Shown in pieces: positions 24,720 through 32,716 of a stretch of 55,000 bases of DNA. The stretch's first letter is position 1, and each line of letters opens with the position of its first letter. Both the position numbers and the translations under genes were made by a program. Location of the stretch: NCBI GenBank assembly GCA_020633555.1, contig JACKDL010000019.1, positions 1 through 55,000 of the forward strand, given 5' to 3'. The DNA is from Myxococcales bacterium. Its GTDB lineage: Bacteria > Myxococcota_A > Bradymonadia > UBA7976 > UBA1532. The notes under the pieces are model-generated. The model was not told the DNA's origin and made no database searches. It saw only the letters and a program-made list of their open reading frames with translations.

Positions 24720-25352
24720 TCACCGGGGCACCGGCCGCGCGACGCCCCACACCTGGTGGCGCAGCACCGCCAGCCCCGGCAGGTTCACCCGCGCCGCCTC
24801 CACTGCAAAGCCGCTGGCCTGCAACAGCGCCTCGGCGTCGCGGGTCAGGTGGCAGCCCCCCGCGCACGGCCGCCACAGCGGCTCCAGCCGCCGCTGCCAG
24901 CGGGCCACCGCGGCGTCCGGGTCCAGGCCGTGCTCGCTGAACAGCAGCCGCCCCTCGGGGCGCAGCACCCGGCGCACCTCGGCCAGCACGACCGCGGGAT
25001 CGGGCACGGTGCACAGGGTGTAGGTCATGACCACCGTGTCCACGCTGGCGTCGGGCAGCGGCACCCCCGCGGCGCTCAGGGGCAGCCACTCCACGGGCAG
25101 GCTCAGCCGGGCCGCCAGGCGCCGGGCCCGGCCCAGCATGCCGTGGGACGGATCCAGGCCCCACAGGCGTTGCACGCGGGCCGGGTCGTAATGGGGCAGG
25201 TTCAGCCCTGAGCCCACGCCGATCTCCAGCACCTGCCCGTGGGCCAGAGGCACCACCTTCTGGCGCTGCCGGGTGATGGGCCGAGCGCTGCAGGCCCAGT
25301 GGGTCAGCGGAGGCAGCAGCCAGCGGTCGTACAGGCGCGCGATGGGGTTCAT
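24720..25352 (-). CDS. Class I SAM-dependent methyltransferase
   Basis: 210 residues. Motif I is VLEIGVGSGLNLPHY, followed by the acidic end of strand 2 (GLDPSHGML), then DTVVMTYTLCTVPD and VLRPEGRLLFSEHG, a complete Rossmann methyltransferase core of the UbiE/Methyltransf_11 type. The RPCAGGCHLTRDAEALLQASGF region matches small phosphatidylethanolamine N-methyltransferase-like or METTL7-like proteins. The substrate is unknown. The ATG at 25352 has no clear ribosome-binding site. It is divergent from the next small gene, with a perfect palindrome in between. Confidence 0.8.
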   Translation of the reverse strand: MNPIARLYDRWLLPPLTHWACSARPITRQRQKVVPLAHGQVLEIGVGSGLNLPHYDPARVQRLWGLDPSHGMLGRARRLAARLSLPVEWLPLSAAGVPLPDASVDTVVMTYTLCTVPDPAVVLAEVRRVLRPEGRLLFSEHGLDPDAAVARWQRRLEPLWRPCAGGCHLTRDAEALLQASGFAVEAARVNLPGLAVLRHQVWGVARPVPR

Positions 25353-25360
25353 GGGGCCAG

Positions 25361-25374
25361 CGTGCCATGGCACG
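25361..25374. promoter_or_regulatory. 14-bp perfect palindrome between divergent genes
   Basis: CGTGCCATGGCACG is a perfect palindrome in the 52-base gap between the methyltransferase start (25352, minus) and the small protein start (25405, plus). Its position fits an operator for a dimeric regulator acting on both genes. No promoter hexamers could be assigned. Confidence 0.35.
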
Positions 25375-25404
25375 GTGAGCCCACGCAGCCCCAAGGAGCC
25401 CGCC

Positions 25405-25719
25405 ATGATGCCGCCGCACCTCACAGACACCGTGCCGCCCGACGGCGGCGTCCTCACCGGCGACACGGTGCTGCTGCGCGGCTACACCTTCGCCATGCTC
25501 GACGAGGCGGTGGACATCACCGGCCCGGACGGCCAGGCCGTGCCGCACACCCTCGAGATGGGCGGCGAGTGGGAGGGCGAGGGCGACTTGCCCGGCGCCC
25601 GCCAGTACCGCTGCATCGCGGCAGTGCGCCTCACGGGCCCGCTGCGCCCGGGCGCCTACAGCCTGGCTTTCCTGGGCGAGCGGCTGCGCTTCCAGGTGTT
25701 GCCGGGCCCCGGGGGGTGA
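25405..25719 (+). CDS. Small hypothetical protein, probably beta-sandwich
   Basis: 104 residues, family not recognised. The start is well supported: AAGGAG lies six bases before an ATG-ATG pair. There is no signal peptide or membrane helix. Alternating hydrophobic stretches (GDTVLLRGYTF, VDITGPDGQAV, YRCIAAVRLTGPLRPGAYSL, LRFQVL) suggest an Ig-like or CopC-like fold. It is followed after about 60 bases by a lipoprotein gene on the same strand, with which it may share a transcript. No function is proposed. Confidence 0.6.
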   Translation: MMPPHLTDTVPPDGGVLTGDTVLLRGYTFAMLDEAVDITGPDGQAVPHTLEMGGEWEGEGDLPGARQYRCIAAVRLTGPLRPGAYSLAFLGERLRFQVLPGPGG

Positions 25720-25777
25720 CAAACCGGCGCGGTTGCGACATACAGCGGGCGACATCCAACCCGGGGAGGGGAGCCCA

Positions 25778-27982
25778 ATGTCGTTTCGCCGCCTGAAGTT
25801 GAGCCGCCTGAGCCTGAGCCGCATTGCCCTGGCCGCCGTCGCACTGCTGGGCTGTTCCGAGGACGAGGCCACCACGCCGCCCGCCGGTGAGCAGCCGGGT
25901 GAGTCGGTCTGCGTGGGCAAGTGCGACGGCCTGTACGCGCCGGTCGACGACGCGCTCTACGCCGTGGACCTGGCGAAGCTGAACCAGATCTGGCCGGGCG
26001 CCCGCGCCGCCGAGAAGCTCAGCGACTTCTACACGGTCGAGATCAAGCTGCCCGCCGGCCCCTCGGTGCTGGCTCCCACCCACATGTTCGCCGACGAGAT
26101 CACCGTGCTGCCCTACCACGACGGCGACGGCGCCGACGTGGTGGACGCCTCGGGCAACCCCATCGTGCAGGGCGACCGCGAGCTGGCGAAGGCCTTCCCG
26201 CCGGGGGCCATCGGCTACGCCATCAAGCACCACCGCCCCGAGCGCCGGGTGCTGGACTTCGGCGCCCTCATGGCCGGCGGCGGCAGCGCCGCCAACGCCC
26301 TGAAGGAGGATCTGAAGCTCCAGGACACCCACATCGAGCTCGTGGTGGGCGTGGAGCGCCCCCTGGGCCAGAGCGGCGAGATGGTTCAGGGGGTCATAAC
26401 CCTGAACAACCCGCAGAACTACCAGAACGGCCGGTTCGGCAACGACCACTACTCCATGGTCTTCGTGCGGCCGCAGTTCCCCGCGGCCGCCGCCGGCGAC
26501 GCCCTGTGGTACGAGGACAACATCCGCACCATGATGCTGGCCTTCAACGCCGTCTCGGCCTTCCCGGGCGACTACAACGGCGGCGATCCCCTGGCGGCCT
26601 TCAGCCCCGACAAGGTGCGCGAGCACGTGCGCGAGATGGTGTACGCCATCGCGGGTGAGGGGGAGCGCCAGGCCGAGGCCCGCGCCTTCTTCAAGGCCCA
26701 GGCGAACATGATCTACTGCGCCGAGCTGGCCCACGTCTCCACCAGCGCTGGCCTGCTGGTGCCCCTGAACCAGGCGGGCCTGGTGGACAGCGGCCTGGTG
26801 GATCAGGCCACCTTCGACCGCTTCGCCCAGTACGTGCAGGCCCACAACGACGGCATCGCCACGCCCTTCACCCAGCTCAACGGCAACACGCTGGCCCAGT
26901 ACGTCACCGCCACCATGGCCCCCGACGCCCTGCGCCCCCTCAGCGAGCTCACGGGCGAGACCGACCGGCTGGCCTTCCGCCCGCAGACCATGGCCGAGAT
27001 CGTCGAGGGCTTCCTGCGCACCCACATCCCGCGGAGCGATCCCCGCCTGGGCGGCGAGGCCCTGGCCCCGCTGCAGGCGGCGGTGCTGGCGGCCATGAAG
27101 CCGGGTCTGCTCGAGGCCATGGGCATGGATGACGCCCTGTACCAGAGCATGATCCGCAACGCGCAGGACCGCATCGCCAGCCTGCAGGAGGATCTGGCCG
27201 ATCCCGAGATCAGCGAGGCCCGCCAGATCAGCACCCAGCAGGCCATCGACGCCGAGCAGGCGGCGCTGGCCGACGCCCAGGCGCAGCTCGCCCAGCTCGC
27301 CGCCAAGCGCAACATCGTCGAGCAGGTGTTCGCCCAGGTGCTCACCGTGGTGGGCACGCAGCACGCTGACTACGCGGCCTTCCGCGAGGCCCTGGCCCCG
27401 GTCATGGCCCAGGCCCGGCAGCTCGCCGGCCCCCGCGGCGGCGACGGCGTGGGCTACTTCGTGCCCCCCAGCGCCCTGCACCTGGTGGCCCTGGGCTGCC
27501 AGGAGGACGACCGCTGCGGCGGCCTGATCGGGCTGGAGTACGTCGGCCACGGCATCCACCTGTCGGCGGTCACCGTCAACCAGCCCGAGCCCGTCAACAC
27601 CGACTTCCCGTACATCGCGCTGTACGACATCGCCCCGCGCCCCGCGCAGGACTACGACCAGGACGGCCAGGTGAGCGCCCGCGGCGACGAGTACATCGTG
27701 GTGGCCAACGGCGGCACCGCCCCGGGCGACGCCAGCGGCTGGCGCATCGACGACCTGGTGGGCACCCGCTACGAGTTCCCCGCGGGCACCATCATCCAGC
27801 CCGGCCACACGCTGGTGATCTACGGCAGCGATCCCAACACCCGCGGCGGCCTGGGCCTGAACGACAACGGCGACACCCTCAGCCTGTACAACGCCGACGG
27901 CGCCCTCGTGGAGAGCCTGAGCTACGGCCGGGCCGGCGTCGATCAGGTGTTCCGCAACGCGGTGTTCGTCCCACAGCAATAG
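25778..27982 (+). CDS. Large lipoprotein with C-terminal lamin-tail domain
   Basis: 734 residues. A GGAG-rich stretch precedes the ATG at 25778. The signal peptide ends in a lipobox (VALLGC), so the protein is probably anchored in the outer membrane. Just after it is CVGKCDG, a short Cys motif seen in myxobacterial-type lipoproteins. The middle part (about 60-590) is unfamiliar and includes a helical, Gln/Ala-rich stretch near 460-530 that may form a coiled coil. Residues about 615-734 look like a lamin-tail domain (DEYIVVANGG, GWRIDDLVG, PGHTLVIYG, DTLSLYNADGALVES), a fold often fused to secreted bacterial proteins. The function is unknown. Confidence 0.75.
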   Translation: MSFRRLKLSRLSLSRIALAAVALLGCSEDEATTPPAGEQPGESVCVGKCDGLYAPVDDALYAVDLAKLNQIWPGARAAEKLSDFYTVEIKLPAGPSVLAPTHMFADEITVLPYHDGDGADVVDASGNPIVQGDRELAKAFPPGAIGYAIKHHRPERRVLDFGALMAGGGSAANALKEDLKLQDTHIELVVGVERPLGQSGEMVQGVITLNNPQNYQNGRFGNDHYSMVFVRPQFPAAAAGDALWYEDNIRTMMLAFNAVSAFPGDYNGGDPLAAFSPDKVREHVREMVYAIAGEGERQAEARAFFKAQANMIYCAELAHVSTSAGLLVPLNQAGLVDSGLVDQATFDRFAQYVQAHNDGIATPFTQLNGNTLAQYVTATMAPDALRPLSELTGETDRLAFRPQTMAEIVEGFLRTHIPRSDPRLGGEALAPLQAAVLAAMKPGLLEAMGMDDALYQSMIRNAQDRIASLQEDLADPEISEARQISTQQAIDAEQAALADAQAQLAQLAAKRNIVEQVFAQVLTVVGTQHADYAAFREALAPVMAQARQLAGPRGGDGVGYFVPPSALHLVALGCQEDDRCGGLIGLEYVGHGIHLSAVTVNQPEPVNTDFPYIALYDIAPRPAQDYDQDGQVSARGDEYIVVANGGTAPGDASGWRIDDLVGTRYEFPAGTIIQPGHTLVIYGSDPNTRGGLGLNDNGDTLSLYNADGALVESLSYGRAGVDQVFRNAVFVPQQ

Positions 27983-28005
27983 CCACCGGGCCCGGCGGCC
28001 GTGGC
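27982..28005. terminator. Possible bidirectional hairpin between convergent genes
   Basis: GCCAC (27982-27986) pairs with GTGGC (28001-28005), with two further G-C pairs across a bulge. It fills the gap between the lipoprotein and rsgA stops. There is no T-run, so the call is tentative. Confidence 0.25.
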
Positions 28006-28006
28006 G

Positions 28007-29068
28007 TCAGCCGTCGCCCTTGTGGCGGCGCGAAGAGGCCAGGATCCGCCGGTACAGCTTCGCCTGTGCCCGCTGCGCCGCCCGCTGGGCGTGCGCGTCC
28101 GCCCGCAGGGCGTCGTGGGCCTGAGCCCGCCCCAGCCGCCGCCAGGCGTCCAGCCGTTCGGCCGCCAGCGCGCCCGCCGCCACCGCGGCCTGCACCGCGC
28201 ACCCGGGCTCCCCCTCATGGCTGCAGTCTGCGAAGTGGCACCGCGCCGCCCACTCGGCCACATCGGGGAACACCGCCGCCACGTCCTCGGCGCCGGCGTC
28301 GGGGGCGAACGCCCGCATCCCGGGCGTGTCCACCAGCAGCGCGCCGCCGGGCAGCGGGATCAGCGACCGGTGGGTGGTGGTGTGCCGGCCCTTGCCGTCG
28401 TCGGCGCGCACCGCCTGCGTGGCCTGGCGGGCCTCGCCGAGCAGGGCGTTGATCAGGGATGACTTGCCCACGCCGCTCGACCCCACCAGCGCCACCGTCT
28501 CACCCGGCCCCAGCAGGGCCCGGAGCTCCGCCAGCCCCTCGCCGCGCTGGGCGCTCACCGGCAGGCAGGGCCGATGCTTCACCGCGGCCACGGCCTCTGC
28601 CACGGCCGCCGGGCCGCCCGGGCAGGCGTCCGTCTTGTTCAGCACCACCGCCCCCTCGGCGCCGGCGTGGTGCACGGCGGCCAGATAGCGATCCAGGCGC
28701 CGCGGCTTGAAGTCGCCGTCCAGCGCGGTCACCACCAGCACGCGGTCCACGTTGGCCGCCACCCGCTGGCGCGCGGCGCGGCGCCCGGCGCCGATGCGCG
28801 CGAAGTCGGTGCGCGGCGGCAAGATGGCCTCCACCATGCACACGTCCGGCGCGGGCTGGCTGACGGCCACCCAATCGCCCACCACCGGCAAGGTGCCGTC
28901 CTGATACAGGTGCGGCCGAAGCAGGGCCCGCCTCGGGCCGCTCGCCGTCACCACCTCCGGCTGGTCGCGGTGATCGGCCACCACGCGGGCCGGTGTCCAA
29001 TCGGGGCGGTCCAGCGCCAACAGCGCGGCCGCCCAGTGCGGGCCGAAGCCCAATGCCTCCAAGTTCAT
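28007..29068 (-). CDS. rsgA: Ribosome biogenesis GTPase RsgA
   Basis: 353 residues, normal length. The circularly permuted GTPase order is visible: an N-terminal OB-fold part (VVGDWVAVS), the G4 motif NKTD, then the P-loop GSSGVGKSSLINAL, the TTTHR switch and DTPG. The C-terminal zinc motif is CHFADCSHEGEPGC, followed by a basic tail. RsgA matures the 30S subunit by checking late assembly steps. The ATG at 29068 is preferred because the upstream in-frame extension does not look like coding sequence of the family. It converges with the lipoprotein gene. Confidence 0.93.
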   Translation of the reverse strand: MNLEALGFGPHWAAALLALDRPDWTPARVVADHRDQPEVVTASGPRRALLRPHLYQDGTLPVVGDWVAVSQPAPDVCMVEAILPPRTDFARIGAGRRAARQRVAANVDRVLVVTALDGDFKPRRLDRYLAAVHHAGAEGAVVLNKTDACPGGPAAVAEAVAAVKHRPCLPVSAQRGEGLAELRALLGPGETVALVGSSGVGKSSLINALLGEARQATQAVRADDGKGRHTTTHRSLIPLPGGALLVDTPGMRAFAPDAGAEDVAAVFPDVAEWAARCHFADCSHEGEPGCAVQAAVAAGALAAERLDAWRRLGRAQAHDALRADAHAQRAAQRAQAKLYRRILASSRRHKGDG

Positions 29069-29103
29069 TTCACGACTTGTCCTGGCTCGAGGCGCCCGTG
29101 CGG

Positions 29104-29139
29104 GCGCAGACCCAGCGCCCCCCACTCGGGGGTCTGCGC
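29104..29139. repeat. Strong inverted repeat upstream of rsgA
   Basis: GCGCAGACCC (29104-29113) and GGGTCTGCGC (29130-29139) are perfect 10-base complements; an alternative inner stem of five C and five G around ACTC can also form. It sits in the 226-base gap between the rsgA start and the end of the dioxygenase gene. It could end transcription of the upstream gene or fold in the rsgA leader. No T-run follows on either strand. The rest of this gap shows nothing I can name. Confidence 0.45.
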
Positions 29140-29294
29140 TGCGGCAAGAGGCCACGGGCTGAAGGGGGGACGCCGCCAGGGCGCCCCGGGACTTCAGCGC
29201 AGGTGACCGCCAGAGAGGTGAAGCCGGGCCATGGACAGGCCTTTCCGGACGGGGACAGGACAGCGCGGAGGGTCCCAGAGGGGGGCGGGCGGGG

Positions 29295-30197
29295 TCAACC
29301 GAACTGGACGCCCCGCCGACTCAGGCTGCCGTACTCCCAGCCCTGGACGGGCCAGGTGACCTTGGGGCGGCCGCCGTCGCCCCAGGCGGCGCCCGCGGCC
29401 ACCAACAGCGGCGTGAAGTGCTCCACCGTCGGGTGGTTCATGCGAGCGGCCGGCGCCTGCGTCTGCCACTGAAGCAGGGCGTCCATTTGCCCGCCCTGCA
29501 CCACCTCGCTCACCCAGGCGTCGAACTCCGTGGCCCACGCCGGCGGCGGGGGATCCCCACGGAAGCTCACCTGACGCAGGTTGTGGGTCACGTTGCCGCT
29601 CCCCAGGATCAGCACCCCCTCGCTGCGCAGCGGCGCCAGCTTGCGCCCCAGCGCGAACAAGGCCTGGGGATCCTGGCTGGGCAGCGACACGGCGAGCACC
29701 GGCACGTCCGCCTTCGGCAGGAACCACTTCAGGGGCACCCACGCGCCGTGGTCCAGCCCCCGCTCGGGCGCGCGCTGCACTGGCTGCCCCTGCAGCAGCC
29801 CGGCCACCCGGTCCGCCAGCCAGGGCGCCCCGGGCGCCGCGTACTGCACGTCGTAGAGGGCCTTGGGGAAGCCGTAGAAGTCATAGATCAGGGGCAGGGT
29901 GCGGGTGGCGCCGATCTGCACCGGCGCGTCCTCCCAGTGGGCCGACAGCACCACGACGCCGCGCAGCGCGGGCCACCGCTGCGCCCAGGCGGTCAGCTCG
30001 GCGCCCTTCACCGGGTCCAGGGCCAGCGTTGGTGATCCGTGCCCGACGAAGGCGACGGGGATCGGGGCGGTGGAGGTGTTCATCAGCGGCTCCTTGCCAG
30101 CGCTCGCTGCCGCGGCCCGGCCGTCGGGCCGGCAGGCGGTCAGCAGGCCGGCGGCGGCCAGCGCCAGGGCTTCGCGGCGGGTCGGGTGACTGTTCAT
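29295..30197 (-). CDS. DODA-type extradiol dioxygenase with predicted Tat/lipoprotein signal
   Basis: 300 residues. The body matches the LigB/YgiD (4,5-DOPA dioxygenase) family: VAFVGHGSPTLAL, VVVLSAHWED, YDFYGFP, GLDHGAWVPL, ILGSGNVTHNL and the late NHPTVEHFTPL, giving the His residues expected to bind the metal. Family members are usually cytoplasmic and about 260 residues. Here the ATG at 30197 adds MNSHPTRREALALAAAGLL ending in TACR, a twin-arginine-like motif with a possible lipobox Cys. If the real start were the internal Met just before NTSTAPIP, the protein would be cytoplasmic. The substrate is unknown. Confidence 0.82.
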   Translation of the reverse strand: MNSHPTRREALALAAAGLLTACRPDGRAAAASAGKEPLMNTSTAPIPVAFVGHGSPTLALDPVKGAELTAWAQRWPALRGVVVLSAHWEDAPVQIGATRTLPLIYDFYGFPKALYDVQYAAPGAPWLADRVAGLLQGQPVQRAPERGLDHGAWVPLKWFLPKADVPVLAVSLPSQDPQALFALGRKLAPLRSEGVLILGSGNVTHNLRQVSFRGDPPPPAWATEFDAWVSEVVQGGQMDALLQWQTQAPAARMNHPTVEHFTPLLVAAGAAWGDGGRPKVTWPVQGWEYGSLSRRGVQFG

Positions 30198-30266
30198 GGG
30201 GGTACGATGCGGCCCGCCCCCCGGGGGATCGAGGGGCGTGTCGGCAACGGTCTGTTGTCGGGGAAG

Positions 30267-30299
30267 GCCAACCCCCACAGGCGCCCCTGGGGGCTTGGC
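30267..30299. other. Hairpin in the divergent intergenic region
   Basis: GCCAA-CCCCCA (30267-30277, less one base) pairs with TGGGGG-c-TTGGC (30288-30299), an eleven-pair stem with one bulge. It lies midway between the divergent dioxygenase and ATP-grasp genes, upstream of the candidate promoter of the latter. The role is unknown. Confidence 0.35.
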
Positions 30300-30324
30300 A
30301 CGCTTCTTCCGCAGGGGTGCTCGG

Positions 30325-30357
30325 AGCCGTTGTAAACGGCTGCAACCCCGCTATCTT
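30325..30357 (+). promoter_or_regulatory. Candidate promoter with overlapping operator-like inverted repeat
   Basis: TTGTAA (30330-30335) and TATCTT (30352-30357) are separated by 16 bases and match sigma-70-type boxes at four of six positions each. The -35 box lies inside the perfect inverted repeat AGCCGTT-GTA-AACGGCT (30325-30341). The ATP-grasp gene starts 23 bases downstream. An operator over the -35 box suggests repression (inference). Confidence 0.45.
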
Positions 30358-30380
30358 CTGCCCCCAGCAAAGGGGGCGAG

Positions 30381-31469
30381 TTGCTCACCGTAAGCATCCT
30401 GCACAACGCCGACTTCTCTGCGGGTGACGAGGCGTTCGAAGACGCCGAGGACCCTCCTGACGCCTACGGCGACGCCGCGCGGGCCGAGGTCCGCGAGGTC
30501 GCGCACGCGGTGGGTGCGGCCCTCGCGCCCCGCGCCCGGGTCTTCGTGGTCCCCATCCGCAGCTCCGCCGACATCACCCGCGCCCTGCGGCTGACTTCTC
30601 CAGACGTCGTCTTCAACCTCTGCGAATCCCTGGCAGGCGACGCGCGCTACGAGCCCCAGGTGGCCCTCCAACTGGCCCGCGCCGGGGTCCCCTTCACCGG
30701 GAACCCGGCGTCGGTGCTCCGGCTCTGCCTGGACAAGCTGGCCATCACCCAGGCGCTGGCCCGCGCGGGCGTGCCGGTGCCGACCTCCTGGGCGATCGTC
30801 GGCAGCGATCCGCCCGACGGGTTGATCTACCCGGTGATTGTGAAGCCCCGCAGCGAAGACGGCTCGGTGGGCATCACCGCGCGCTCCGTGGCGCGGGACG
30901 CCGCCGCCTTCCGGGCCGCGGTCGCCGAGCTGCGGCGTCTGGTGCGGGGCCCGCTGATGGCGCAGCGCTATGTGGAGGGCCGCGAGATCAACGTGTCGCT
31001 CCTCGGGGGCGGCGCCGGCCTGCAGGTGCTGCCGCTGGGCGAGATCGATTTCGGCGACATGCCCGCGGACCGCCCGCGGATCGTCACCTACGACGGCAAG
31101 TGGACCCCCGGGCACCCCGAGTGGCGGGGCACCACCGCGGTGGAGGCGGTGGTCGACCCGGGTCTGGCGCGCCGCATCCAGCAGGTCGCCCGCGGTGCCC
31201 GCAGCCTGGGCCTGCGGGGGTACGCCCGGCTGGATCTGCGGGTGGACGCCGCGGGCACGCCCTTCGTCGTCGACGTGAACCCGAACTGCGACCTGGCGTC
31301 CGACGCGGGCTTCGCGCGTGCGGCTGCCCGAGCCGGGATCGACTTCACGACCCTGTGCTGGCGGCTGGTGCGCGCGGCCCTGGAAGACGCCCCCACGCCC
31401 CTCTCGTGCGCGCTCGTCGCGCGCCGCCCTGCGACCCACACGTCCGCTCACACGGAGCTTCAGGCATGA
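30381..31469 (+). CDS. D-Ala-D-Ala-ligase-like ATP-grasp enzyme
   Basis: 362 residues. The ATP-grasp order is clear: VVFNLCESLAGD and GVPFTGNPASVLRLCLDK in the N-terminal part, YPVIVKPRSEDGSVGIT for ATP binding, GREINVSLLGG, and the metal-binding DVNPNCDL near the C-terminus. This resembles D-alanine-D-alanine ligases, but the DVNPN ending is typical of side branches whose substrates are unknown; the housekeeping Ddl is usually in a cell-wall cluster. The TTG at 30381 follows GGGGGCGAG, an acceptable ribosome-binding site. It is coupled by ATGA to a GNAT/methyltransferase fusion, suggesting they modify one small molecule or peptide. Confidence 0.83.
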   Translation: MLTVSILHNADFSAGDEAFEDAEDPPDAYGDAARAEVREVAHAVGAALAPRARVFVVPIRSSADITRALRLTSPDVVFNLCESLAGDARYEPQVALQLARAGVPFTGNPASVLRLCLDKLAITQALARAGVPVPTSWAIVGSDPPDGLIYPVIVKPRSEDGSVGITARSVARDAAAFRAAVAELRRLVRGPLMAQRYVEGREINVSLLGGGAGLQVLPLGEIDFGDMPADRPRIVTYDGKWTPGHPEWRGTTAVEAVVDPGLARRIQQVARGARSLGLRGYARLDLRVDAAGTPFVVDVNPNCDLASDAGFARAAARAGIDFTTLCWRLVRAALEDAPTPLSCALVARRPATHTSAHTELQA

Positions 31470-32698
31470 GAATCCGCGGCCTCGATTCCGCCAGCCGGCC
31501 TGCTCTGGCCGCGCTGCTCGAGTCCGTCCAGAGCTTCGACGCCGCCGAGGTACTGGTCGCGCTCGAGCTGGCCGACGCCGCCCTCGCCGATCCCCAGCAG
31601 CCCGATTACCGCTTCCTGCTCGCCTGGGAGGGCGACGCCTTGGCGGGGTACATCTGCTTCGGACCCACCCCGATGACCGACGGCACCTTCGACCTGTACT
31701 GGCTCGCCACCTCCCCGGCGTTCACCCGCCGCGGCGTGGCCCGGCGCCTGGTCGAGGCCATGGAGGCACAGCTTCGGGTGGACGGGGCCCGGATGGTGCG
31801 CGTCGAGACCTCCAGCCGGGATGGCTACGGCGCCGCCGCGGCCTTCTATGTGGCCGCGGGCTACGAGGAGGCGGCACGCCTGCGGGACTTCTACTCCGAG
31901 GGCGACGACCTCATCACGTTCACCCGCCGGTTCACCGAGCGGGCCTTGGGCGACGAGGTGGAGGCCTACCGGTTGGCCTTCGAGTACCGGGACTTCGCCG
32001 CCGAGCGGGACTTCCTGGTGGCCTGCAGCGCCCGCTTTGGTCTGGGCGATCCGGGCCGCGTGGTGGAGTGGGCCTGCGGCCCGGCCCAACACCTCGAGCA
32101 CTTCGGGCGCGACCGCGAGCGCGCCCTGGTGGGTGTGGACCGGTCCGAGGAGATGCTCCAGGCCGCGCGCAGGCGCTTGGGCGACCGGGCCGAGCTGGTC
32201 CTCGCCGACATGTGCGAGTGGGTCGTGCGCCCCGGCGCCGAGCTGGGCTTCATCCCGCTGTCGTCGGTGCACATGCTCGCCCGCGCCGACCGGATCGCTG
32301 CTTTCCTCGACGCGGCGCGGCGCTCGCTCGTGCCCGGGGGCGTGATGGTGATCGAGGCCACCCACCCCCGCGATCTGACCCCCGAAGGGGCCTGGGCCAC
32401 CGACTGGCGCATCCACGAGCGGGGCATCGAGCTCGAGGCGCGGACCCGCTTTGATCTGGCCCGTCGCAATGGCCCGCAGGTGCCGCTCACGCTGTCCATC
32501 CGCAGCCGCCGCGACGGCGTCGTCCGCGATCACGTCCGCGAGATGACCTGGTACGTGCCCGATCTGGCCGAGTGGGAGGCGCTGGCACGGGCGGCGGGCC
32601 TGGAGGTGGCCGCCACCCTGGGCGACCTGGATGTGGGCACCCCCTTCACCCACCCGACCGCCTGGCGCCTGGTGTTGGTCCTGCGCGCGCCGAAGTAG
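31466..32698 (+). CDS. GNAT acetyltransferase / SAM methyltransferase fusion
   Basis: 410 residues. Residues about 1-160 are a GNAT domain: YICFGPTPMTDGTFDLYWLA, then the CoA-binding turn RRGVARRLVEAM and a YGAAAAFYVAAGY ending. Residues about 165-410 form a class I methyltransferase with motif I VVEWACGPAQHLEHF, an acidic strand-2 end (GVDRSEEML), LADMCEW and PGGVMVIEATHP. Both cores look complete. The ATG at 31466 overlaps the ATP-grasp stop and is preceded by GGAG. The pairing with an amino-acid-ligase-like enzyme suggests sequential ligation, acetylation and methylation, but no substrate can be named. Confidence 0.83.
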   Translation: MRIRGLDSASRPALAALLESVQSFDAAEVLVALELADAALADPQQPDYRFLLAWEGDALAGYICFGPTPMTDGTFDLYWLATSPAFTRRGVARRLVEAMEAQLRVDGARMVRVETSSRDGYGAAAAFYVAAGYEEAARLRDFYSEGDDLITFTRRFTERALGDEVEAYRLAFEYRDFAAERDFLVACSARFGLGDPGRVVEWACGPAQHLEHFGRDRERALVGVDRSEEMLQAARRRLGDRAELVLADMCEWVVRPGAELGFIPLSSVHMLARADRIAAFLDAARRSLVPGGVMVIEATHPRDLTPEGAWATDWRIHERGIELEARTRFDLARRNGPQVPLTLSIRSRRDGVVRDHVREMTWYVPDLAEWEALARAAGLEVAATLGDLDVGTPFTHPTAWRLVLVLRAPK

Positions 32699-32706
32699 GC
32701 GCGCAG
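32681..32706 (+). terminator. Hairpin across the stop of the GNAT/methyltransferase gene
   Basis: CTGCGCGC (32681-32688) and GCGCGCAG (32699-32706) pair perfectly around a ten-base loop that contains the TAG stop. It fills the gap between two convergent genes and may act in both directions. No T-run is present. Confidence 0.4.
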
Positions 32707-32716
32707 GCGAGGCACC

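Noticed and set aside
30381..31469. Calling the ATP-grasp gene ddl
   Set aside because: The context is not a cell-wall cluster and the metal motif DVNPN differs from the usual form, so only a ligase-like label is justified.
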